Of a stretch of 64,000 nucleotides of DNA, positions 1 through 9,194 are shown in pieces. The number at the start of each line of letters is the position of its first letter. Position 1 is the first letter of the stretch. The translations under genes were made by a program, and so were the position numbers. This DNA is from Chryseobacterium balustinum (GTDB lineage: Bacteria; Bacteroidota; Bacteroidia; Flavobacteriales; Weeksellaceae). Where the stretch lies: NCBI RefSeq assembly GCF_900168205.1, contig NZ_FUZE01000012.1:1-64000 (forward strand), written 5' to 3'. The notes below the pieces were generated by a model, which saw nothing but the letters and a program-made list of their open reading frames with translations, ran no database searches and was not told the origin of the DNA.

Positions 1-153
1 TTGTATAAAAGAAGATTCAAAATAGAAAAAGCAAATGCATGGCTTGATAGCTTCAAAGCTTTATTAGTAAGATTTGAGACTTTGAATATTACTTGCACAA
101 ATCTACATTATCTCGCTTTCTCTATCTTGTTTCTCAGAAAAATAAAAGTTTAA
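1..153 (+). mobile_element. 3' end of an IS5-type transposase gene (cut by the window edge)
   Basis: The first 50 codons are open from base 1 and stop at TAA 151-153. The peptide begins LYKRRFKIEKANAWLDSFKA and continues with LLVRFETLN and LAFSILFLRKIKV. The pattern [KR]RRF.IE[KR]..AW.D.F.ALLVR[FY]E followed by a hydrophobic tail is how the DDE domain of IS5-family transposases ends. Only the C-terminus is in the window, so it cannot be said whether the element is intact. No terminal inverted repeat could be recognised in the AT-rich 100 bases after the stop. Confidence 0.6.
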
Positions 154-255
154 ACAGGTTTATTATTTAATGTTTTATAAAATTAAATAATTATTATTAA
201 CAAAATGGAATATTTAATTTTTAAGCTTTGGCAAAAGCCATTTTTACATACCTAT

Positions 256-279
256 TAAAAAAGCGGACTAAAGTCCGCT
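256..279 (-). terminator. Rho-independent terminator of the NTF2-like gene
   Basis: AGCGGACT/AGTCCGCT form an 8-bp stem with a two-base loop. On the minus strand the stem is followed by a run of T (A-run 257-262 on the plus strand). It lies about 40 bases past the stop of the minus-strand gene at 319. Confidence 0.7.
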
Positions 280-318
280 CCTATTGATGAAATTATTGAG
301 TTTATATCGTCAAATAAT

Positions 319-849
319 TTATTTTTTATTGTTTTTCAGTTCCGTTAAAATATCGTCTTCCATTGCAGATTTTTCAGCAACCACTTTATCGACAACATCA
401 TTTGGAATGGTCATAGAAAGTACATATTGTTTTACTTTCCAGGCTCCGTTTATTTTTTCTACAACTCCGGAACCTCGGCAGATTTTCATTTGAGTATCCA
501 GCAATTCGTCAAACCAAGCCAATTTTCCGTCTTTGCTGAAATAGATATTTCTTTTAACGGAAGTGAAATTCCATGTTTTTTTCTTGTCGAAATGCGGTTT
601 TGCCCAAGTTTTAAATTCTTGCTTATTCCAGATTTCTGTTGCGTCGGTTCCGATAAATGTAGATTCATCAGCAAAAAAACTGAAGTATTTTTCAAATTCT
701 GCATTGGCTGCAGCAACATTGAAATCATCAAGCATTTTTGAGATTTCAGTTCTTTCTTTTTCAAATTTCGCATCTTTAGATTGGGCTGAAAAGCCTGAAA
801 AAGCAAATAGGAAGATTGCTAGAGCAAAGAAAAGTTTTGTTTTTTTCAT
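319..849 (-). CDS. Secreted NTF2-like (SnoaL/DUF4440-type) protein
   Basis: A 176-aa protein with an N-terminal signal peptide (MKKTKLFFALAIFLFAFSGFSAQS, cleavage probably after SAQ). The rest fits the NTF2-like fold: an initial helix (KERTEISKMLDDFNVAAANA), FEKYFSFFADESTFIGTD, then the strand-rich WNFTSVKRNIYFSKDGKLAWFDELLD and GAWKVKQYVLSMTIP. Such proteins are common in Flavobacteria and mostly uncharacterised; no catalytic residue can be named. It follows the AstE/AspA-like gene by 17 bases on the same strand and is probably its co-transcribed last gene, ending at the terminator at 256-279. A second secreted NTF2-like protein is at 60881. Confidence 0.75.
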   Translation of the reverse strand: MKKTKLFFALAIFLFAFSGFSAQSKDAKFEKERTEISKMLDDFNVAAANAEFEKYFSFFADESTFIGTDATEIWNKQEFKTWAKPHFDKKKTWNFTSVKRNIYFSKDGKLAWFDELLDTQMKICRGSGVVEKINGAWKVKQYVLSMTIPNDVVDKVVAEKSAMEDDILTELKNNKK

Positions 850-866
850 TATAATAGATTTATATT

Positions 867-1916
867 TTATTGATTATATCCGATACAAAAAAGAGTTTCG
901 CCCTTATTTACGGGCGGAGTTCCTACTTTGTACAAAATAATTCCGGTGGTTTGTGAAACGATATCGTGTTTTTTATTTCCAAATTTGTCTGTAATATAGC
1001 CTAAAATTTGATTCTTTTTTACTTTATCTCCACTTTTCAGTTCACTATAAAAAATTCCGTTTTCAGGAACTCTGATATAATCTTGTTGGTTTAAAAGAAT
1101 AGTTGGTTTTTGTTTTGAAACTTTTGATCTTCTATTTACATAAGTCCCTGAATTTTCAAGCATATTGTAGACTGCAGTTTTAATCAGCTTCACATTATCT
1201 TTCTGAACTGTTCCTAATTTTCCGGCTTCAATACTTAAAGCTATAATTCCCTGCTGTGTAGCTTCTTTAAACGCATATTTAGACTGGTCAGTTGATTTTA
1301 ATGTATAAGGATAAGAAACCACATACTCAATACCTGATTTCACAGATAATTCGTTAGCTTTTTTAGTGTTTTCAGCGGCGTCTTTCCTGTCATAATAGCA
1401 AACAAAAGGCAATAGATCTTCACTCGCATCTCCACCGTGAATATCTAAAAATATCGTTGAATTAGAAATAATTTCGTTCGTAATTAAATGAGCAATCTGG
1501 TCAGTCTGAGTTCCATTTGATGAGCCTGGAAAAGCTGTATTCAAATTTTTCTGGTCTAATGGATTTACAAAAGGTGTTCTCTTTTGAAAAGATTCAACAT
1601 TCGCAATCGGAATAATAATTAAACTTCCATTTATATTTTCAGGGTTTATTTCTTTTAATAATTCCTGAACGGCAATAATTGGCGGATATTCGTAGCCATG
1701 AATTCCTGCGACAATCGTAAAAACCGGACCTTTTTCTTTTCCTTTAATAATCGTAACCGGTAAATAAGTTTCTTTTGAATCACTTTTAACAGAAAATACC
1801 GTGTCTTTTCTGAAAGAGCCTTTTTGCTTTAAAATTTCTTTTACCGATTGAGATTTTAGCATCGAAAAAGAAGTTAAAACCGATAATGCAATCGTTTTTG
1901 AAATTAATTTTATCAT
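867..1916 (-). CDS. Secreted succinylglutamate desuccinylase/aspartoacylase-family zinc hydrolase
   Basis: A 349-aa protein with a signal peptide (MIKLISKTIALSVLTSFSMLKSQS). The AstE/AspA (PF04952, M14-like) zinc site is visible: HGYE at residues 73-76 gives the His-x-x-Glu pair, and DIHGG at 159-162 gives the second His. NLNTAFPG is the substrate-side loop of the family, and SIEAGKLG near residue 232 may carry the catalytic Glu. The C-terminal part (VPENGIFYSELKSGDKVKK) is the barrel-sandwich-like extension common in this group. Family members remove acyl or amino-acyl groups; the substrate of this exported version is unknown. The gene lies between the symporter (18-base gap) and the NTF2-like gene (17-base gap), so it is likely in one operon with them. 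Confidence 0.8.
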   Translation of the reverse strand: MIKLISKTIALSVLTSFSMLKSQSVKEILKQKGSFRKDTVFSVKSDSKETYLPVTIIKGKEKGPVFTIVAGIHGYEYPPIIAVQELLKEINPENINGSLIIIPIANVESFQKRTPFVNPLDQKNLNTAFPGSSNGTQTDQIAHLITNEIISNSTIFLDIHGGDASEDLLPFVCYYDRKDAAENTKKANELSVKSGIEYVVSYPYTLKSTDQSKYAFKEATQQGIIALSIEAGKLGTVQKDNVKLIKTAVYNMLENSGTYVNRRSKVSKQKPTILLNQQDYIRVPENGIFYSELKSGDKVKKNQILGYITDKFGNKKHDIVSQTTGIILYKVGTPPVNKGETLFCIGYNQ

Positions 1917-1934
1917 TTTTAAATATCATTAAAT

Positions 1935-2930
1935 TTAAGATGTTGTAATTTCTATTCGTTTTGCAATTTTATTCGCTAACCAACTTACGTAGAACAATTG
2001 AAAACTGTGATAAACCATTACTGGAAGTAAAAATAAAACTTTTTGTTCATCCGGAATTCCTAAAACAAGCAGGAACAAACTTCCATGAACCAAAGATTTT
2101 TTGGATCCGCAAAAAGTTGCGGTGATAATTTCTTTAGGTTTAAAATTCATTTTTTTAGCCAAAAATTTAAGAATCTCATAGACTGAAAAGAACAAAAAAA
2201 CCACACTCAAGGCTAGAATTACAAACACCAGCGAAGGAACCGAAACGAAAATATTTTCAATAAATGCTCCCGAAAAGCTTTCATACACGATCAATAAAAT
2301 AATCAGTCGGTCAAATTCTGCGATGATACTTGAATATTTGGTCACCCACTTTTTAAACACAGGATTCAGTAAAATCCCTAAAATAATCGGAAGTAAAACT
2401 TTTAATAATAACTGTTCGATAATTTCAATTTGATTTCCACCTTCTCCATTTGAAGTCAGGAAAAAGCTCATCAAAAGCGGAGTCATCACAATCCCGATAA
2501 TTCCTGAAATAGAAGCATTAAAAATCGCTGAAGTGACGTTTCCTTTTGCAATAGAAACCATCACAACCGATGAAGAAACGGTTGATGGTAAACTCGCTAG
2601 AAAAAATACGGAAAGCCAAATACTGTAATATTGAGAATCTTTTACGAATGGATAAAAAATTAAGACCAGTAAAGGAAAAATAATAAAAGTCCCTGACTGA
2701 ATCAGCAAATGTAATTTCCAGTTGGAAACATCTTTTACTACTTCTTTCAGATTTAATTTTAAACCATACAAAAGAAAAATTCCGGCAATTCCCCAATCGA
2801 TAAATCCTGAAAGATTAAAATACTGGTTGTAAGATTCTTTAAAGGGAATCAGTTTCGCCATTAAAACCATTGCAACCAATAAAAAAAGAAAAGCATTTTG
2901 CTTGGTGAAAATTTTCGTAATCAGCTTCAT
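1935..2930 (-). CDS. Bile acid:sodium symporter (SBF-like) family transporter
   Basis: A 331-aa integral membrane protein with about ten hydrophobic segments (for example AFLFLLVAMVLMAKLIPF and WGIAGIFLLYGLKLNL). SLPSTVSSSVVMVSIAKGN near residues 112-130 and FCGSKKSLVHGSLFLLVLG near 270-290 are typical of the SBF-like/YfeH subgroup (PF13593), including the GSKK loop. These carriers couple import or export of an organic anion to sodium, and the substrate cannot be read from sequence. It is first in the minus-strand group with the AstE/AspA-like enzyme, which suggests uptake of a small acylated acid that the neighbour hydrolyses; that link is inference. Confidence 0.82.
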   Translation of the reverse strand: MKLITKIFTKQNAFLFLLVAMVLMAKLIPFKESYNQYFNLSGFIDWGIAGIFLLYGLKLNLKEVVKDVSNWKLHLLIQSGTFIIFPLLVLIFYPFVKDSQYYSIWLSVFFLASLPSTVSSSVVMVSIAKGNVTSAIFNASISGIIGIVMTPLLMSFFLTSNGEGGNQIEIIEQLLLKVLLPIILGILLNPVFKKWVTKYSSIIAEFDRLIILLIVYESFSGAFIENIFVSVPSLVFVILALSVVFLFFSVYEILKFLAKKMNFKPKEIITATFCGSKKSLVHGSLFLLVLGIPDEQKVLFLLPVMVYHSFQLFYVSWLANKIAKRIEITTS

Positions 2931-2946
2931 TTAATATCATTAAAAT

Positions 2947-2976
2947 AAAAATCCTTAAAGTTTTGGGCTTTAAGGA
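2947..2976 (-). terminator. Terminator after the GH97 gene
   Basis: TCCTTAAAG (2952-2960) pairs with CTTTAAGGA (2968-2976). On the minus strand the stem runs into a T-run. It separates the GH97 gene from the downstream symporter group. Confidence 0.7.
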
Positions 2977-2995
2977 CTCTAAAATTACAAATTAT

Positions 2996-5149
2996 TTATT
3001 TTACAGGCTTTATGGAAACAGCAAAACCACCGCTTCGTGCCATTTTAAAATTTATTTTAGATTTACTCGTAATCTGCTTTTTGTAGATGTTATAACTTTG
3101 AGGATTATCGATATAATCAGCGCCTTTTCCATCTTCATAAATGATTGCTTCGTATTTTTTTCCTTTATCTAAAAATGAAAAATCTACGGTATATTCTCGC
3201 TTGTTTTCATCGGTAATTCCGCCAACAAACCAGTTTTCTGTTCCTTTGGCTTTTCTCGCTGTGATTACATAATCCCCCGGTTCTGCAGAAAGGATTTTCG
3301 TATCATCCCAATCTGCTGCAACATCTTTGATAAACTGGAAAGCATCCATGTATTTCGCATAATTTTCCGGTAAATCTGCAGCCATTTGCAAAGGCATATA
3401 CATCGTTACATACAGCCCTAATTGCTTTGCCAAAGTGGTTTTCACAAAGCGTTTATCTCCGGGAAAATAATAATCTAATTTGGTTTGGAAAATTCCCGGT
3501 GTGTAATCCATCGAGCCACCCATCCATCTTGTGAATGGAAGAATTGTCTGATGATCAGGATTGTTTCCTGCAAAAGCTTCATATTCTGTTCCACGAGCTG
3601 CTTCTGCTGAAATATAATTTGGATAAGTACGGCTTTCTCCTCCCGGACGAACCGATTCGTGAGAATTGACCATGATTTTATAGTCATTGGCTTTTTCTAC
3701 GATTCTGTAATAATGATTGATCGTCCATTGTGAATAATGATGCTCTCCTCTCGGAATAATATCTCCTACATAGCCCGTTTTCACAGAAGTATAACCGTAT
3801 TTATTCATCAATTGAAAAGCCTGATCTGCCCATCTTTCGTAATTGGTTGCCGAACCAGAAGTTTCGTGATGCATAATCAGTTTAATTCCTTTTGAATGTG
3901 CATATTCATTCAGTATTTTAATATCAAAATCCGGATAAGGAGTCAAAAAATCAAAAACATATTCTTTGGAATGACCGAACCAATCTTCCCACCCGATATT
4001 CCAACCTTCGATCAACAAACCTTCGAAACCGTTTGCAGCAGCGAAGTCAATATATTCTTTAACTCTTGTAGTGTTAGCTGCGTGTTTTCCGTTGGGTGTT
4101 AACTTGGAAAAATCGGTTAATCCCAAATGAACGTTATCTGCTGTAGAATACGCCCATTGTGCTTTTCCGATAATCATTTCCCACCAAACTCCCATATATT
4201 TTGTAGGCTTTATATAAGAAGTGTCGGTATATTTTGTTGGTTCATTCAGATTAAACAACATTTTTGAGTCCATTAAATCTTCCGCTTTTGGCGAAACGAT
4301 AATTGTTCTCCAAGGTGTTACAGAAGGAGTCTGAATATAGCCTTTCGCACCTTGTCGGTCTGCAGTAAGATGCGTTTTAAATTTAAAATTCTGAGCATCC
4401 ACTTCAAGATGTGAAGCTGCATAATTGAGAACTGCCGCTTCTGCAATATTAATATACAATGGTTCTTTTCCGTTCTTTTTTAACATCAACGGCGACTGAA
4501 CCGCATTTTTAATTAATTTCTGTGAAGCATTAGAATCAAAAGCTTTATCCCATCTTGCAGGAATTTCTGAAATATTGGTTTCCTGATATCTGTATTCCTG
4601 AGAATCGTAATCTGCAACCATCCACCAAGCTTTCATATCGGTTGGAAAATCAAACTCTGTATCTTCTTCTTTAATAATAAAATAGTTCAGATTTTTCTGC
4701 TGCGGAAATTCATATCTAAAACCTAAACCGTCATTGAACAGTCTAAACTTAACGACAATACTTCTGTCTGTAGAATTTTGATTCAGTGTAACCGCTAATT
4801 CATTATAATGATTGATGTAATTTTTCTTTTCACCTAAAACAGGTTGCCAAGTTTCGTTTTTTGAATCTCTTTTTTCGGAAGTTTTTACGAAGTCATTATT
4901 AAAATCAAATTTTGCATCTTCAGTTTTTGTAATTTCTGAGGCAAATGTTACCGAAGTATCTTTAAAAAGCCTTAAACCTAATTTGGAATCTTCAACAACC
5001 GTAGATCCGTTATATTTTAAATTGTAAAAAGGAACTCCGTTTTTCAGCTGAAAATTCATTTCAAATTTTCCGTCCGGAGATTTCAGAGATTGTGCATTTG
5101 CACCTGCAAACATCATCGATAATAAAACCGCAGCAACTGTAATTTTCAT
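2996..5149 (-). CDS. Glycoside hydrolase family 97 (SusB-like alpha-glucosidase)
   Basis: A 717-aa protein, the usual GH97 length, with a signal peptide (MKITVAAVLLSMMFAGANAQ). The N-terminal beta-supersandwich starts at SLKSPDGKFEMNFQLKNGVP. The TIM-barrel half has GVWWEMIIGK, LLIEGWNIGWEDW, MHHETSG, NSHESVRPGG and GTEYEAFAGNN. The glutamates in MHHET, SHES and GTEYE match the general-base and acid/calcium positions of the inverting, SusB-type branch, so alpha-glucoside hydrolysis in the periplasm is the most likely activity. No SusCD pair or other starch gene is next to it. No TAnnTTTG box was found close upstream. Confidence 0.9.
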   Translation of the reverse strand: MKITVAAVLLSMMFAGANAQSLKSPDGKFEMNFQLKNGVPFYNLKYNGSTVVEDSKLGLRLFKDTSVTFASEITKTEDAKFDFNNDFVKTSEKRDSKNETWQPVLGEKKNYINHYNELAVTLNQNSTDRSIVVKFRLFNDGLGFRYEFPQQKNLNYFIIKEEDTEFDFPTDMKAWWMVADYDSQEYRYQETNISEIPARWDKAFDSNASQKLIKNAVQSPLMLKKNGKEPLYINIAEAAVLNYAASHLEVDAQNFKFKTHLTADRQGAKGYIQTPSVTPWRTIIVSPKAEDLMDSKMLFNLNEPTKYTDTSYIKPTKYMGVWWEMIIGKAQWAYSTADNVHLGLTDFSKLTPNGKHAANTTRVKEYIDFAAANGFEGLLIEGWNIGWEDWFGHSKEYVFDFLTPYPDFDIKILNEYAHSKGIKLIMHHETSGSATNYERWADQAFQLMNKYGYTSVKTGYVGDIIPRGEHHYSQWTINHYYRIVEKANDYKIMVNSHESVRPGGESRTYPNYISAEAARGTEYEAFAGNNPDHQTILPFTRWMGGSMDYTPGIFQTKLDYYFPGDKRFVKTTLAKQLGLYVTMYMPLQMAADLPENYAKYMDAFQFIKDVAADWDDTKILSAEPGDYVITARKAKGTENWFVGGITDENKREYTVDFSFLDKGKKYEAIIYEDGKGADYIDNPQSYNIYKKQITSKSKINFKMARSGGFAVSIKPVK

Positions 5150-5287
5150 TTTATTGAATATTTATAAACTTTAAAAATAAAAAATTAGAACCAACAATTC
5201 TTATTAATTCAGATAAAGATTCTTTAGTTATAAAATACATGCGTGATATTATAGCGTCTAAATCGGGGAATTTTGGCAGATAATCTT

Positions 5288-5295
5288 TATCTTTG
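5288..5295 (+). promoter_or_regulatory. Promoter -7 box (TAnnTTTG) of metG
   Basis: TATCTTTG lies 23 bases before the metG ATG and is a perfect match to the Bacteroidota -7 consensus. No TTG at the usual 17-23 base distance was seen. Confidence 0.6.
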
Positions 5296-5317
5296 CAGAC
5301 TTAAAACTATACTATAA

Positions 5318-7354
5318 ATGTCAAACAGAAAGATGATTACGGCGGCTTTGCCATATGCAAACGGACCGGTTCATATTGGGCATTTGGCTGGAGTTTATAT
5401 TCCTGCAGATGTTTATGCGAGATTTCAGAGAAGATCGGGAAAAGATGTTGCTTTTATCTGTGGATCAGATGAGCACGGAATCCCTATTACCATAAGAGCT
5501 AAAAAAGAAGGTGTTACCCCACAGGATATCGTTGATAAATACCACGAAATCATTAAAAAATCGTTCTCAGATTTGGGAATTTCTTTTGATGAATATTCTA
5601 GAACAACATCAGCTAATCACCGTGAGACAAGTCAGGATTTCTTTAAAGTTCTTTATGAAAAAGGGAAATTTTCAGAAGAAATGTCTGAGCAATACTTCGA
5701 TGAACAGGCTAATGAATTTTTGGCTGACCGATATATCGTTGGAACTTGCCCAAATTGTGGAAATGAAAATGCCTACGGAGATCAGTGTGAGAAATGCGGT
5801 TCTACCCTTTCGCCATCAGAATTGATCAATCCAAAATCGATGTTGAGCGGAAACGTTCCTATTTTAAAAGAAACAAAAAACTGGTATTTACCATTAAATG
5901 AATACGAAGACTTTCTGAACGAATGGATCATTGAAGGTCATAAAGACGACTGGAAACCGAACGTTTACGGACAGGTAAAATCTTGGTTGAATGATGGTTT
6001 AAAACCTCGTGCGATGACCAGAGATTTGAACTGGGGCGTTCCTGTTCCACTTCCCGGAGCAGACGGAAAAGTATTGTATGTTTGGTTTGATGCACCGATC
6101 GGATATATTTCTTTCACCAAAGAATGGGCAGCGAAAAACGGGAAAGACTGGAAAGATTATTGGCAAAGTGAAGAAAGTGATTTGGTTCACTTTATCGGAA
6201 AAGATAATATTGTATTCCACTGTATTATTTTTCCTGCGATGATGAAGGCTCACGGAGATTACAAAATGCCGAAAAACGTTCCTGCGTTTGAATTTTTGAA
6301 CCTTGAAAACGATAAAATTTCAACTTCCAGAAACTGGGCAGTTTGGGCACATGAATATGTTGAAGAATTCCCTGGACAGCAAGATGTTTTGCGTTATGCA
6401 TTGCTTTCTTCAGCTCCTGAAACAAAGGATAATAACTTTACTTGGAAGGATTTCCAGACTAAAAATAATTCTGAATTGGTTGGAATTTTCGGAAACTTCA
6501 TCAACAGAGTTGCGGTTTTAATTCATAAATATTATGATGGAATTGTTCCTCAAGGTGATGTAAATGCTCCGGAATTAGCGGAAATCAACAAATCAGCAAA
6601 AGAAATTTCAGGATTCTTAGAAAATTATGAATTCAGAAATTCTCTGACGGCTTTAATGAATTTAGCACGTTTCGGAAACCAGTATCTTCAGGCTGAAGAA
6701 CCTTGGAAAACGATTAAAGATAATCCTGAAAAAGCAGCGCAATCTTTATTTGTCGGAGCTCAGATTGCTGTTGCTTTAGCGCAATTGTGTGAGCCGTTTA
6801 TGCCTTTCAGTTCTGAGAAATTATTGAACATGTTTAATGTTCAAAAATCAGATTGGAATACTGTTGAAACAAAAACTGTTTTAATTGAAACCGGTCATCA
6901 AATCAACGAATCTTCTCTTCTTTTCTCGAAAATCGAAGATGATGTTATCGAAGCTCAGATTCAGAAATTAGAAAATACAAAACAAAGCAATAAAAAAACA
7001 AATCCTAACGCCAACCCAATGAAAGAGGAAATACAGTTTGATGATTTTACAAAAATCGACTTGAGAACAGCAACGATTATTGAAGCTGAAAAAGTAGAAA
7101 AAGCAGATAAATTATTAAAACTAACTGTTGACACAGGTGTTGATATAAGAACTGTAGTTTCAGGGATTGCAGAAAGTTTCACCGCAGAAGAAGTGATTGG
7201 AAAACAAGTCATGATTTTATTAAATCTTGCGCCAAGAAAAATCAGAGGAATTGAATCTCAGGGAATGTTGCTATTGACGACAAAACCTGACGGAAAATTA
7301 TCTTTCGTAACACCGGACGACAGCAATGTTGAGAACGGTATTGAGATTGGATAA
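5318..7354 (+). CDS. metG: Methionine--tRNA ligase
   Basis: A 678-aa class I tRNA synthetase charging tRNA-Met. The HIGH signature is PVHIGHLAG (residues 17-25), and the zinc knuckle is CPNC...CEKC at about 144-161. The KMSKS equivalent is KISTSRNW from residue 333, and the anticodon-binding helical region follows. A C-terminal EMAPII/Arc1p-like tRNA-binding domain starts near residue 568 (FDDFTKIDLRTATIIEAEKV, later LAPRKIRGIESQGMLLL) after a Lys/Asn-rich linker; this is the usual dimerising domain of long bacterial MetRS. The ATG is favoured because the promoter box sits 23 bases upstream and the synthetase fold starts at once. It is transcribed alone, ending at a strong shared hairpin. Confidence 0.97.
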   Translation: MSNRKMITAALPYANGPVHIGHLAGVYIPADVYARFQRRSGKDVAFICGSDEHGIPITIRAKKEGVTPQDIVDKYHEIIKKSFSDLGISFDEYSRTTSANHRETSQDFFKVLYEKGKFSEEMSEQYFDEQANEFLADRYIVGTCPNCGNENAYGDQCEKCGSTLSPSELINPKSMLSGNVPILKETKNWYLPLNEYEDFLNEWIIEGHKDDWKPNVYGQVKSWLNDGLKPRAMTRDLNWGVPVPLPGADGKVLYVWFDAPIGYISFTKEWAAKNGKDWKDYWQSEESDLVHFIGKDNIVFHCIIFPAMMKAHGDYKMPKNVPAFEFLNLENDKISTSRNWAVWAHEYVEEFPGQQDVLRYALLSSAPETKDNNFTWKDFQTKNNSELVGIFGNFINRVAVLIHKYYDGIVPQGDVNAPELAEINKSAKEISGFLENYEFRNSLTALMNLARFGNQYLQAEEPWKTIKDNPEKAAQSLFVGAQIAVALAQLCEPFMPFSSEKLLNMFNVQKSDWNTVETKTVLIETGHQINESSLLFSKIEDDVIEAQIQKLENTKQSNKKTNPNANPMKEEIQFDDFTKIDLRTATIIEAEKVEKADKLLKLTVDTGVDIRTVVSGIAESFTAEEVIGKQVMILLNLAPRKIRGIESQGMLLLTTKPDGKLSFVTPDDSNVENGIEIG

Positions 7355-7372
7355 ATTTCTACATTTAGATAT

Positions 7373-7405
7373 AAAAAAAAGACGCAAATTTTGCGTCTTT
7401 TTTTT
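7373..7405. terminator. Bidirectional terminator between metG and the GHL10 gene
   Basis: GACGCAAA/TTTGCGTC is flanked by A8 and T8, making a perfect palindrome that works on both strands between two convergent genes. Confidence 0.85.
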
Positions 7406-7420
7406 GTTCTTGGTATTTCT

Positions 7421-9028
7421 TTAATTAATTTTCTTCGCCATATAATCGCTTTCATTTCCTAAACGGTCAATCGCTTTTATCGCAATGGCATTCAATTTTT
7501 TGCCGTCTTTAAACTTAGGAACTTCTTTTGAAAGGTTATCCAAAGTAAGTATTTCGGTTTCCCAAACTCCGTTGTACTGAGTAAAAAGAACCCAGTGAAA
7601 AACATTTCCTATATTTTTAGAACTCCAGCTTGTTTGTATAGAGCTTCCGTTATCATTGATGAATAATGTTGGTTTTTCTAAAGGAACTGTTTTTATCCAC
7701 GGACTTTTCGGAGTTAAAGCTTTCTCTTTATAAGGTCCGTTCCTTAAAGTCGGAAGCATGTTTGAGCTTTTCGTTAAACCCGCAATACTCCAATGCACTT
7801 CTCCAGCATCATCTTTTAAAATCTGTCTTGATAATTCCACCTGATTTTTAATTTCGCCCGGTCTGTCAGAAACTTTCACTTCAACCGTATTTAAGCCTGG
7901 CCAAAGATGACGATGCATTGTATTTTCAGATTTCCACCAATTTAAAAGAGAAGCAAAAGCTTGCCCTTTCGAATCGATTGGCCAATAAAGCTGTGGCGAA
8001 AAATAATCTACCCAGCCTTTATTCAGCCATAATTTAGCATCAGCAAACAGTTCGTCATACTGCGAAGATCCTACAATTCCTTCCGGATAACCGGGTTTCC
8101 AGATTCCGAATGGACTGATTCCGAATTTTACGTAATTTTTCTCGGCGTGAATTTCCTTATAAATTCTTTCTACAAATTGATTTACCTGATCTCTTCTCCA
8201 ATCTGGTCTTGAAAGTGTTCCGCCAGATTTTTGATACTCGCTCCAACTTGCATGATCTGGAAAATCAGCTCCTCTATTGTATGTTGCGTACGGATAAAAA
8301 TAATCATCAAAATGTATTGCATCCAAGTCATATCTTTTCACCAAATCTTTTACAACATTCGAAACATGCCCTTGTGTTCTTGGATCTGCGGGATCTAACC
8401 AATACATCCCATTTTTCAGTTTAATGGTAATATCTGATAGTTTATTCACCATCGACTGTTTTGAAACCGGTCCACCATTAGAATGATGCGCCCTGTAAGG
8501 ATTCAGCCAAACATGCAGCTCCATTCCTCTTTTATGGGCTTCTTCAATCCAAAACTGCAACGGATCATAATTTGGATATGGTGGTTCGCCTGTTTTTCCA
8601 GTCAGAAAATAAGACCAAGGCTCCAATTCGCTTGTGTACAAAGCATCTGCAGAAGGGCGTGCCTGAAAAATCACTGCATTAAAATTATTGTCCTGAAGCA
8701 TATTTAGCATATTAATAGCTTCAGTTTTTTGCTGTTCTACAGAAAGATTATTTCTTGAAGGCCAGTTGATATTGGCAACACTCGCAATCCATACTCCGCG
8801 GAATTCTCTTTTGATTGCCGGAAGATTAGTTCTAAAATCTTCCACAACAGGAATCGCTGTGATAGGCGGAACCGTTTTAGGATCTGGTTTATTTAGTGTA
8901 TTATTTTTTGAAGTTTTTACTATTTTTACAGTCTTTGATTTGGGTGAATTTTCTCTCACAGCACATGATGTACTGAAAGATGCAAACAAACCCAATATAC
9001 AGACTAATTTTATTTTAGTGATTTTCAT
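7421..9028 (-). CDS. Lipoprotein, glycosyl hydrolase family-10-like (DUF187/YngK) protein
   Basis: The ATG at 9028 is chosen over an in-frame start 39 bases earlier because it gives a clean lipoprotein signal (MKITKIKLVCILGLFASFSTSC), with the lipobox Cys at about residue 22. The product is about 535 aa. The GHL10 TIM-barrel domain (PF02638) shows REFRGVWIASVANINWPSR, NFNAVIFQARPSADALY, LHVWLNPYRAHH, LDAIHFDDYFYPY and KFGISPFGIWKPG. A C-terminal beta domain follows (PTLFINDNGSSIQTSW). The family is thought to cleave glycans, with some members acting on peptidoglycan-type substrates, but the substrate here is not known. It probably sits on the periplasmic or outer-membrane side. Confidence 0.85.
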   Translation of the reverse strand: MKITKIKLVCILGLFASFSTSCAVRENSPKSKTVKIVKTSKNNTLNKPDPKTVPPITAIPVVEDFRTNLPAIKREFRGVWIASVANINWPSRNNLSVEQQKTEAINMLNMLQDNNFNAVIFQARPSADALYTSELEPWSYFLTGKTGEPPYPNYDPLQFWIEEAHKRGMELHVWLNPYRAHHSNGGPVSKQSMVNKLSDITIKLKNGMYWLDPADPRTQGHVSNVVKDLVKRYDLDAIHFDDYFYPYATYNRGADFPDHASWSEYQKSGGTLSRPDWRRDQVNQFVERIYKEIHAEKNYVKFGISPFGIWKPGYPEGIVGSSQYDELFADAKLWLNKGWVDYFSPQLYWPIDSKGQAFASLLNWWKSENTMHRHLWPGLNTVEVKVSDRPGEIKNQVELSRQILKDDAGEVHWSIAGLTKSSNMLPTLRNGPYKEKALTPKSPWIKTVPLEKPTLFINDNGSSIQTSWSSKNIGNVFHWVLFTQYNGVWETEILTLDNLSKEVPKFKDGKKLNAIAIKAIDRLGNESDYMAKKIN

Positions 9029-9125
9029 ATTTAATTCCAAGAAAGGATTTCTGAATGTTAAAAACACAAAACTAATGATATAAAGATAATTTGAGAAATA
9101 TGTTACTGTAAAATTTAGTTAAAAC

Positions 9126-9153
9126 AAAAAAGTGCAGAAAAAATCCTGCACTT
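9126..9153 (-). terminator. Terminator after the T9SS cargo gene
   Basis: AAGTGCAG/CTGCACTT form an 8-bp stem followed on the minus strand by T5. It lies 42 bases after the stop at 9195. Confidence 0.75.
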
Positions 9154-9194
9154 GAAAGTATAAAAGTTTAGTTAGAATAAAATTAAATTTTCAA